From an uncultured Clostridia bacterium (lineage in GTDB: Bacteria; Bacillota; Clostridia; Peptostreptococcales; Anaerovoracaceae), in NCBI GenBank assembly GCA_946402595.1, contig CAMIWY010000114.1, forward strand, positions 1 to 5,471: a stretch of DNA of 5,471 nucleotides. The letters run 5' to 3'. The notes below the pieces were generated by a model, which saw nothing but the letters and a program-made list of their open reading frames with translations, was not told the DNA's origin and searched no databases. Below, piece by piece: positions 1-5,410 of the stretch. The position numbers and the translations under genes were made by a program. Within the stretch, counting starts at the first letter, position 1; every line of letters begins with the position of its first letter.

Positions 1-273
1 TTCCATGATGGCGTTATATTTTCCGTACCTGTCGTTCAGTTTCTCATAGTAGTCATAGTCAGCCTGCGAAATGATCTTGCCGAGCTTCGCCGGATACAGT
101 GCAATTGCAAACACCGCAAGGCATGCAGCAAAGCCGGCAGCAAAAGCTGCTACGATTTTCACCCAGCTTTTTTTACCGGTCTTCTCTCTTCCCCCTGTTT
201 TATCAGAGGCGTCATCAGTCAGTCCCGTTTCTTGCTTTTCTGTTTCAATTAATTCTGTGTTTTTCTCTTCCAT
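1..273 (-). CDS. Partial S41-type (CtpA/CtpB-like) C-terminal processing protease, N-terminal 91 residues
   Basis: Only the first 91 codons are in the window; the gene runs off the left edge. The visible protein has a charged cytoplasmic head (residues 1-37, acidic then basic, starting MEEKNTELIE), one hydrophobic membrane anchor (about 38-59, VKIVAAFAAGFAACLAVFAI) and the start of an outside segment containing DYDYYEKLNDRYGKYNAIME. That segment resembles the 'YEKL...Y..I' linker that precedes the PDZ and Ser/Lys protease domains in clostridial S41 proteases. The catalytic domain itself is not visible, so the family call rests on this linker, the single anchor and the ftsEX/M23 neighbourhood, where S41 proteases are common. 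The ATG at 273 is the first possible start after an in-frame stop in the upstream gap, but no strong ribosome binding site precedes it. The gap to recJ is 17 nt, so the two are probably co-transcribed. Another membrane-anchored extracellular protein remains possible. Confidence 0.65.
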   Translation of the reverse strand, partial: MEEKNTELIETEKQETGLTDDASDKTGGREKTGKKSWVKIVAAFAAGFAACLAVFAIALYPAKLGKIISQADYDYYEKLNDRYGKYNAIME

Positions 274-290
274 TATTCTGCTTTATATTC

Positions 291-1982
291 CTATTGCAGC
301 GTCCCTGCAGGGAGCACGTATTTTGCTATCATCTGGACATGAGTCTCATCTCTCCAGCGGTTGATCTCTACCGTGCCGAGCACATCTGCTCTGCACGTTC
401 CGTCATGACCGCCCTGCTTCCCGGCCTGTGAGGCAATCGATTCATATGCCTCGGCGGCATCGTGGAACAGAAGGCATTCCACACTTTTTTCACCTTCAGT
501 TGCTATGCTGAATCGGGCCATCCGGTTCTCACCCTTGAGATACCTCCAGCTCTTTATTTCCGCATTTCTTACAGCGAATACCGGCAGCTCATTGTCCCTG
601 CCACACGGCTCGAGCCATGTTACCGCCTCAGCAAGGTCAAGGTCTATATCACCGGTCTCTATCTCAGCGTCATAATCATAATCCATGTCAAAGAGACTGC
701 TGTCTTCCTGCAGGAGATCGGCGATGTCCCGGTTGAGACCTTTCCTTAGAGACTCGGCCTTGTCGGCTGCGATCGTAAACCCGCAGGCTGCACTGTGTCC
801 GCCAAAACTTATAAAGCTCTCGCGGTACTTATCCAGCATGCTGAACAGGTCAACGGTCTTGATCGAGCGGCCTGTACCCTTATACATGTCGTTGTTTCTC
901 GATATGACAACGACTGGTCTGTTTATCTTCTCTCTCAGCTTGCCTGCAACGATACCCAGTACGCCCTCATGCGAGTCATTGATTTCGACTGTTACGAAGT
1001 CACCCTTGGCAAGCTCGTCATCAATCATCCCGAGTCCCTTTTCAAATGCATCATCCTGAAGGCGGCGTCTCTCCTGATTGGCATTTATGAGCATGCGGCA
1101 GCATTCATCTGCCTCCGCATCCGTCTCCGCCAGGAACAGTCTTACTCCGACTGAAGCATCACCGAGCCTCCCCGATGCGTTGATCTTAGGCGCGATGCCG
1201 AATGATATGTCGCTTGCCCTCAGTGTCCTGTCAAGCCCGGACTGGTCTATAAGATGTCTCAGACCTCTGTTTCTGCATCCGAGATGGATCGACCGGAGGC
1301 CGCACTTTACTATGGTCCTGTTCTCATCCACCATCGGCATTATATCCGCAATGGTTCCGATGGCTGCAAGCTCGAGAACCTCCGCCATGACTGCCTTAGG
1401 AACTTCTCTTGTTCTCGCAACTGCAAGCGCCAGCTTATATGCGACGCCTACTCCTGCAAGTCCCTTGAAAGGATAAGTGTCTTCCGAGAGCTTTGGATTG
1501 ATAACAGTTCCCTCAGCACGCACATCAGATACGTTGTGGTGATCAGTGACCAGAGTTCCTATGCCAAGTGAATGTGCATAGGCCGTCTCATCTCTCGATA
1601 CAGAACCGCAGTCAACAGTGACTATGAACTCTCCGCCGTCTTCGTGTATCCTGTCTATGGATTCCCTGTGAAGTCCGTATCCTTCGTCAAGTCTCGAAGG
1701 GATATAGTATGTCACATTGTCTGTAAGGGTACCGATGACCTTCATCAGAAGCGAAGTCGAAGTTATACCGTCAACATCATAATCCCCGTAGATAACGATG
1801 CGCTTTCCGCTGTCGACAGCGTCGAGAAGAAGATCCACTCCGGTCTTCATTTCAGACAGCAGAAAAGGATCATAAGCAAGCTGCGGACGCGGAGAAAAGA
1901 ACTCCTCAGTCATGTCCTCATCTATGCCTCTGGCCCTTATTATCTTAAGTATTATCTCCGGTATGTGAACGGATTCATGCAT
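291..1982 (-). CDS. recJ: Single-stranded-DNA-specific 5'-3' exonuclease RecJ
   Basis: RecJ degrades single-stranded DNA 5' to 3' with a divalent metal in the cytoplasm, in RecF-type recombinational repair, mismatch repair and base excision repair. The 563-residue protein (E. coli RecJ has 577) shows the full DHH order: GDYDVDG (about 66-72), VTVDCG (121-126), TDHH (146-149), INPK (161-164), the LAAIGTIADIMPM segment (205-217), PKINASGRLGDA (265-276), HEGVLGIVAGKL (338-349) and the DHHA1 glycine-histidine motif FGGHSAACGF (393-402). An OB-type C-terminal part follows, containing LEPCGRDNELPVF (457-469). The start is ATG 1982, because AGGGG at 1991-1995 lies 8 nt upstream and homology begins at once (HIPEIILKIIRARGI). 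The frame stays open to ATG 2096, but those extra 38 codons cover a terminator hairpin and a promoter and have no RecJ similarity. It is preceded by its own promoter and followed 17 nt later by the S41-type gene. Confidence 0.96.
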   Translation of the reverse strand: MHESVHIPEIILKIIRARGIDEDMTEEFFSPRPQLAYDPFLLSEMKTGVDLLLDAVDSGKRIVIYGDYDVDGITSTSLLMKVIGTLTDNVTYYIPSRLDEGYGLHRESIDRIHEDGGEFIVTVDCGSVSRDETAYAHSLGIGTLVTDHHNVSDVRAEGTVINPKLSEDTYPFKGLAGVGVAYKLALAVARTREVPKAVMAEVLELAAIGTIADIMPMVDENRTIVKCGLRSIHLGCRNRGLRHLIDQSGLDRTLRASDISFGIAPKINASGRLGDASVGVRLFLAETDAEADECCRMLINANQERRRLQDDAFEKGLGMIDDELAKGDFVTVEINDSHEGVLGIVAGKLREKINRPVVVISRNNDMYKGTGRSIKTVDLFSMLDKYRESFISFGGHSAACGFTIAADKAESLRKGLNRDIADLLQEDSSLFDMDYDYDAEIETGDIDLDLAEAVTWLEPCGRDNELPVFAVRNAEIKSWRYLKGENRMARFSIATEGEKSVECLLFHDAAEAYESIASQAGKQGGHDGTCRADVLGTVEINRWRDETHVQMIAKYVLPAGTLQ

Positions 1983-1990
1983 TTCATGTA

Positions 1991-1995
1991 CCCCT
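1991..1995 (-). promoter_or_regulatory. Ribosome binding site of recJ
   Basis: AGGGG on the minus strand, 8 nt before the ATG at 1982. It decides the recJ start: none of the more upstream in-frame ATGs (2096, 2093) has such a site, and both lie before the predicted promoter -10 box. Confidence 0.75.
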
Positions 1996-2052
1996 GATTT
2001 ATTAGTTGTGGCGGACCCCGGCACGCATCTGCCAAAAGATCCACAGTTATTA

Positions 2053-2080
2053 ATTATACACGATATTATTTCAATGCAAA
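2053..2080 (-). promoter_or_regulatory. Probable sigma-A-type promoter of recJ
   Basis: On the minus strand a perfect TATAAT (2058-2053) lies 16 nt after TTTGCA (2080-2075), which matches 4 of 6 bases of the TTGACA -35 consensus. The spacer and surroundings are A/T-rich. The start of transcription would fall near 2046, giving a leader of about 64 nt before the recJ ATG. The -35 box overlaps the U tract of the preceding terminator, so the two units abut tightly. Confidence 0.65.
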
Positions 2081-2103
2081 ACCCCGGCGCCATCACACCG
2101 GGG
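2072..2103 (-). terminator. Rho-independent terminator of the ftsE-ftsX-M23 unit
   Basis: On the minus strand CCCCGG (2103-2098) pairs with CCGGGG (2087-2082). The stem can extend by U-G, G-C and U-G pairs to 9 bp around a GATG loop (2094-2091). It is followed by TTTTGCATT, a short U tract. It lies about 60 nt after the M23 stop codon. There is no T run on the plus-strand side, so it acts in the minus direction only. The short U tract makes some read-through into recJ possible. Confidence 0.7.
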
Positions 2104-2161
2104 CATATATTGCTTTATTATTCATATCCGGAGCCGCTGTTACTGCAGCTCCCATCTGTCA

Positions 2162-3358
2162 TCAGTACAGGCTCATCGGGTTGACTGCCGATCCGTTCAG
2201 AAATACGGTAAAGTGTAGATGCGGTCCAGTTGAGTTGCCGGTGCTTCCGATATATCCGATCACCTGACCCTTTGTAACGTACTGGCCCTGGCTGCAGTTG
2301 TAACCGCTGAGGTGTCCGTAAAGCGAGCTGTATCCTCCGCCCGAAGCAAGCTGGATGCAGTTGCCGTATCCGCCGTACCAGGAGGCCCTGGTAATGATTC
2401 CATCTGATATGGCATATACAGGCGAGCCTTTGGTACCGCTTGTGAGCACGATATCGACGCCGTTGTGGAATTCCCTTCCGTGGAACGGACAGATTCTCCA
2501 TCCATAGTTGGATGTGATCTGCCAGTTGCTGTTGGTCGGCCATGCAAAGTCTCCTGTAGCTACAGAAACATTTCCGCCGTTCTCAACTATCATGGCTTCT
2601 GCCGCTGCCTGCTTGGCTGCAGCCTCAGCTGCGAGCTGCTGACCTTCTGCCTCGAGCTGATCTTCCATGGCTTTGTACTTGTCAGCTTCAGCCTGATATT
2701 TCTTCTTCAGCTCTTCGGTCTCGACCTGAGCTGCTTCGAGATCTATCTGCTTCTGCTCAAGAGCAGCCTGCTGCTCTTCGAGATGCTTCTTCATCTCCTT
2801 GAGTTCTGCATAGTCTTTCTGAAGCTTTTTGAGTAGCTCCTGGTCGCTCTCAAGGATCTTGTGTACCATGCCCACATTGGACAGCAGGTCTTCAACACTT
2901 TCTGAACTGAGAACTACATCGACAAATCCGACCGTACCGGTCTTGTACATGGCAGTGAGACGGTTATTGAGGGCATTGTTCTGATCCTCTATCTCCTTCT
3001 CCTTCTTCTCCATCTTCGCTCTGGTAGTTTCTATCTCAGCCTCAGTAGCCGCGATGTCAGCCTTGGTCTGCTCCACCTGTCCGGCGAGTGCATTCAGCCT
3101 TGCTTCAGCTTCCTCAAAATTCTGAGTCGCTTCAGCAGCTTTCTTTGCAGCAGCCTTGGCTTCTTCCTTCTTGGCGTCAGCTGCTTCCTTGGCTTTATCA
3201 GCTTCCCTCTGAGCTGCATCCTTGTCTTCCTGACTGGTCGCATATGAATTCAGAAGTGCTTCATTATACGATCCGTACCACGACCCTGCGCAAAGCGTGA
3301 GCGCCAGCATGATAGCCAGTATTACTCTTGTCTTTCTTTTTCCGAATAGTTTTTTCAT
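2162..3358 (-). CDS. Secreted coiled-coil M23 (LytM) peptidoglycan endopeptidase, PcsB/EnvC/CwlO-like, probable FtsEX-controlled hydrolase
   Basis: This is a 398-residue exported cell-wall hydrolase. Residues 1-40 form a signal peptide or anchor: a KKLFGKRKTR basic start, then VILAIMLALTLCAGSW. Residues about 41-135 and 165-258 are long Ala/Glu/Lys-rich coiled coils. Between them MYKTGTVGFVDVVLSSESVEDLLS (136-160) matches the short non-coiled element of PcsB/EnvC-type coiled-coil domains. The C-terminal M23 domain (about 271-398) has TSNYGWRICPFHG, H298 and D302 of HNGVD, H349 of YGHL and the HLH pair H380/H382, so the zinc-binding and catalytic set is complete. The family cuts peptide crosslinks; the coiled coil normally docks on the FtsX outer loop and is released by FtsE ATP hydrolysis. 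Position directly after ftsX supports that role. The catalytic domain carries three cysteines (290, 334, 355). The start fits the signal peptide, but no clear Shine-Dalgarno precedes it; a small hairpin sits there instead. Confidence 0.93.
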   Translation of the reverse strand: MKKLFGKRKTRVILAIMLALTLCAGSWYGSYNEALLNSYATSQEDKDAAQREADKAKEAADAKKEEAKAAAKKAAEATQNFEEAEARLNALAGQVEQTKADIAATEAEIETTRAKMEKKEKEIEDQNNALNNRLTAMYKTGTVGFVDVVLSSESVEDLLSNVGMVHKILESDQELLKKLQKDYAELKEMKKHLEEQQAALEQKQIDLEAAQVETEELKKKYQAEADKYKAMEDQLEAEGQQLAAEAAAKQAAAEAMIVENGGNVSVATGDFAWPTNSNWQITSNYGWRICPFHGREFHNGVDIVLTSGTKGSPVYAISDGIITRASWYGGYGNCIQLASGGGYSSLYGHLSGYNCSQGQYVTKGQVIGYIGSTGNSTGPHLHFTVFLNGSAVNPMSLY

Positions 3359-3365
3359 ACATTTT

Positions 3366-3379
3366 ACGGTTCTGACCGT
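3366..3379 (-). other. Small hairpin directly upstream of the M23 start codon
   Basis: ACGGT-CAGA-ACCGT on the minus strand forms a perfect 5-bp stem with a 4-nt loop, ending 7 nt before the ATG at 3358. It occupies the place where a Shine-Dalgarno sequence is expected. It is followed by only AAAATGT, so it is not a convincing terminator. AAAGGGG lies farther up at 3392-3398, too far from the ATG for a normal ribosome binding site. The structure is seen; any role is unknown. Confidence 0.4.
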
Positions 3380-3408
3380 GTGATATCTCTGCCCCTTTTA
3401 CGCTGCTG

Positions 3409-4299
3409 CTATCTGTCGAGGAATCTCCTGATCGAGATGATACTTCCGCATGTACCGATGCTTACGCCAAGGCACATGAATATGATCAGAAGATTAGTAG
3501 TAAGGTATTCTGACGGCACCAGATTTACTGAAAGTATCCTTGTAACATCCGTGCCCACCATGTTCACCACTTTCTGGTATATTACATGTGTCAGTCCTGT
3601 CGCTATCATCGCGGAGAAAAGCCCCACGAAGATACCGCCCCAGATGAACGGTGCTCTTACGAACCAGTCCGTAGCACCCAGGTACTTCATGATGCTGATT
3701 TCTTTCTCTCTGTTGAATACAGTCAGCTTGATCGTGTTCGCTACGATTATGATCGATACGATGATCAGGAAAGCCATCGTTATGATCGACCCGAGTTCTA
3801 CGAATCTCGACACCTGAGCGAGCTTCTCTATCGTATCCTGATAATATACAACATCATCGACACCGGTTATTTTGGCCGCCGCTGCCGCTACAGAATTGGC
3901 AGCATCCTTGTCCGTTACATATACAGAATACGAATCCGGAAGAGGATTCTCCGGCAGGTTCTCCAGGAGGTATCCATTGTCTCCCCATCTTGTCTTGAGT
4001 GTGCCGAGTGCTTCATCCTTGGTGACATATGTAATATGATCAACTCCGTCCATTGCCTCGAGCTGGGCACCTACAGCCTGTACGGTCTCCTGATTGCTTC
4101 CCTCTGCGAGATATATCTGGATGACGTTGTAATCTTTCTCTATCGATGCTGCGAAGAGATTGATGTTTACGAATGCAACGAAGAACAGTCCGAGTATCAG
4201 CATCATGGCTGTGATGGCCATTGTCGATGTAAAATACATACCCTTGTTTCTGTTCATCTGCGAGAAGGACTGTTTGAGATTGTAACCTACTCTACTCAT
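3409..4299 (-). CDS. ftsX: Cell division ABC transporter-like membrane protein FtsX
   Basis: FtsX is the membrane half of the FtsEX complex, which passes the FtsE ATPase signal across the membrane to a peptidoglycan hydrolase. The 296-residue protein has the usual layout: a short cytoplasmic N-terminus (MSRVGYNLKQSFSQMNRNKG), TM1 at about 26-48, an extracellular loop at about 50-165 (including LPENPLPDSYSVYV, the typical NPLP region), then TM2 (170-191), TM3 (217-238) and TM4 (269-290). The strongest signature is ANTIKLTVFN-REKEISIMKYLGAT-DWFVRAPF (about 187-218), the conserved FtsX/MacB-type cytoplasmic loop after TM2. The start is ATG 4299: a GGAGG lies 6 nt upstream and homology begins there, whereas an in-frame ATG at 4341 lies inside ftsE. 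The gene overlaps the ftsE stop by 8 nt (ATGAGTAG), which suggests translational coupling and matched amounts of the two proteins. The M23 gene follows after 50 nt. Confidence 0.95.
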   Translation of the reverse strand: MSRVGYNLKQSFSQMNRNKGMYFTSTMAITAMMLILGLFFVAFVNINLFAASIEKDYNVIQIYLAEGSNQETVQAVGAQLEAMDGVDHITYVTKDEALGTLKTRWGDNGYLLENLPENPLPDSYSVYVTDKDAANSVAAAAAKITGVDDVVYYQDTIEKLAQVSRFVELGSIITMAFLIIVSIIIVANTIKLTVFNREKEISIMKYLGATDWFVRAPFIWGGIFVGLFSAMIATGLTHVIYQKVVNMVGTDVTRILSVNLVPSEYLTTNLLIIFMCLGVSIGTCGSIISIRRFLDR

Positions 4300-5179
4300 A
4301 TACGTCCTCCCCTCCGTCAAGATATGCACTGAGCATATCATCTACAGCAGGATCCGCCGATGCGAGTGTCTGTGTCTGCCTCAGGAGTGTTTCTGCAGCA
4401 TCCTCATCAAGGTACACCGTCTGGCGTCTCTCAGCCTCAAGCGCTTCCTTAGGATCTGCACTTCTCGGAACAAAGAATGTCTCCTGCTCCTGAGTCTGCT
4501 GTTTTCTGTATCCGTAGCTGCCCTCTTCATCACGAACGATGCGTCCGTGCTCAATGGCGACTACTCTCTTGTTCATTTTATCTACTATATCCTTGGCGTG
4601 GGTTACCATCAGGACTGTAGTGCCTCTTATATTGATCTGATCGAGGAGCTCCATGATCTCCATCGCAGTGATCGGGTCGAGGTTTCCTGTAGGCTCATCG
4701 CAGATCAGTACTCTCGGCTTGTTGACCAGAGCTCTTGCGATGCCGACTCTCTGCTGCTCACCTGCAGACAGTTCAGCCGGATAACGCTTTGCCTTATCCT
4801 TGATATCCACAAGGTCAAGAACATATGGGACTCTCTCCCTTATCTCTCTCTTGCTCTTGTGCAGAACTTCCATAGCGAAAGCGACATTCTCATATACCGT
4901 CTTCTTCTCAAGAAGCCTGAAGTCCTGGAATACCATGCCTATCTTCTGTCTGATGGCCGGCACTTCTCTTCTTCCGATGTGTGTGATGTCCTTGCCGGCA
5001 AGAAGGATCTTGCCCTTGTCTGGCTCTATCTCCTTGAGTATGAGCCTTATGAAAGTAGTTTTGCCGGCTCCGCTCGGACCTACAAGAAAGACAAAATCGC
5101 CCCTGTTGATATGGACAGAAGCGTCTATGAGTCCGACATTCTCGCCGTATTTCTTGGTTACATTTTTGAATTCTATCAT
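4292..5179 (-). CDS. ftsE: Cell division ATP-binding protein FtsE with a C-terminal extension
   Basis: FtsE is the cytoplasmic ATPase of the FtsEX complex at the division site or lateral wall. Counting from MIEFKNVTKKYG, the protein shows Walker A GPSGAGKTT (34-42), Q-loop VFQDFRLL (Q85), ABC signature LSAGEQQR (137-144, with Ala in place of the first Gly of LSGGEQQR), Walker B VLICDEP with E162, D-loop NLD (166-168) and H-loop VTH (H194). All ATPase residues are intact. The normal FtsE end is reached near RDEEGSYGY (about 216-224), but the protein continues to residue 295, against about 222-230 for usual FtsE. The acidic extra tail is low in hydrophobic residues. The ATG at 5179 is chosen because it starts the conserved FtsE N-terminus; its ribosome binding site is poor (AGAGAG too far up). 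An in-frame ATG at 5221 would add 14 residues. The reading frame is open farther up, through the promoter and a terminator, which cannot be coding. Confidence 0.95.
   Translation of the reverse strand: MIEFKNVTKKYGENVGLIDASVHINRGDFVFLVGPSGAGKTTFIRLILKEIEPDKGKILLAGKDITHIGRREVPAIRQKIGMVFQDFRLLEKKTVYENVAFAMEVLHKSKREIRERVPYVLDLVDIKDKAKRYPAELSAGEQQRVGIARALVNKPRVLICDEPTGNLDPITAMEIMELLDQINIRGTTVLMVTHAKDIVDKMNKRVVAIEHGRIVRDEEGSYGYRKQQTQEQETFFVPRSADPKEALEAERRQTVYLDEDAAETLLRQTQTLASADPAVDDMLSAYLDGGEDVYE
4306..4315 (-). promoter_or_regulatory. Tandem Shine-Dalgarno of ftsX inside the ftsE tail
   Basis: GGAGGGGAGG on the minus strand is two consecutive GGAGG cores. The nearer one ends 6 nt before the ftsX ATG at 4299, the farther one 11 nt. 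It fixes the ftsX start and also encodes part of the last residues of FtsE (DGGEDVYE). Confidence 0.8.
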
Positions 5180-5242
5180 TTTCTGAAAGCTCTCTATTCT
5201 GCCGTCTTTGCTCCGGCCCATTCCGGAAATTGTAAAGTCGGC

Positions 5243-5278
5243 TTGACATTCAACATTATACACAACCCTAACTGTCAA
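5243..5278 (-). promoter_or_regulatory. ftsE promoter region with TTGACA, TATAAT and a flanking dyad
   Basis: On the minus strand a perfect TTGACA (5278-5273) and a perfect TATAAT (5260-5255) are 12 nt apart rather than the usual 16-18. No good -35 hexamer lies 16-18 nt before the TATAAT. TGTCAA at 5248-5243 is the exact inverse of TTGACA and completes a 6-bp dyad flanking the TATAAT. Transcription from the TATAAT would start near 5248 and give a leader of about 70 nt. The region lies between the upstream terminator and ftsE, so a promoter is expected here; its exact form is uncertain. Confidence 0.5.
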
Positions 5279-5312
5279 ATCCCATAAACTTAATGAACAT
5301 TCAGACTTCATT

Positions 5313-5359
5313 AAAAAAACAGCCCGGAATCGCCGTTTTTCACAGTATTTCCGGGCTGT
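5313..5359 (-). terminator. Strong rho-independent terminator of the gene upstream of ftsE
   Basis: On the minus strand ACAGCCCGGAA (5359-5349) pairs perfectly with TTCCGGGCTGT (5329-5319). This is an 11-bp GC-rich stem with a 19-nt loop, and the T run begins at the stem base (5319-5313, seven T). It lies about 50 nt after the stop codon at 5411. The plus strand has no T run after the stem, so it works in the minus direction only. It separates the upstream gene from the ftsE unit. Confidence 0.92.
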
Positions 5360-5410
5360 CCGATGCAAAATTCTGTTGTTCAGGGTGTCAGTTTCGTCAG
5401 CAGACAAGTC

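Noticed and set aside
71..431. Plus-strand open frames near the left edge
   Set aside because: They are opposite the S41-type head and the recJ end; they overlap each other in two frames, and their leucine/serine/phenylalanine-rich translations match no family.
2118..2162. 14-codon minus-strand frame (MTDGSCSNSGSGYE) whose ATG overlaps the M23 TGA stop
   Set aside because: The TGATG overlap looks like coupling, but the peptide is very short and low-complexity, has no ribosome binding site and is followed at once by the terminator. It is more likely 3' untranslated sequence.
2580..3260. Repetitive-looking Ala/Glu/Lys-rich stretch in the M23 gene
   Set aside because: The repetition is the coiled-coil heptad composition of the PcsB-like domain, not a DNA tandem repeat.
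3586..4332. Long plus-strand open frame antisense to ftsX (248 codons)
   Set aside because: It lies wholly opposite well-supported ftsX, its Tyr/Arg/Cys-rich translation has no recognisable domain, and no ribosome binding site or promoter was seen. It is a shadow of ftsX codon use.
5221..5228. TTCCGGAA palindrome in the ftsE leader
   Set aside because: It is an 8-bp palindrome only, with no partner sites nearby; this is too short to call an operator.
4547..5287. Long plus-strand open frame antisense to ftsE (246 codons)
   Set aside because: It mirrors the intact FtsE coding region and continues through the ftsE promoter region; its translation shows no domain.
5180..5407. N-terminal extension of FtsE up to an ATG at 5407
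   Set aside because: The extra codons cover the upstream terminator hairpin, its U tract and the promoter boxes, and have no FtsE similarity. The family N-terminus begins at MIEFKNV.
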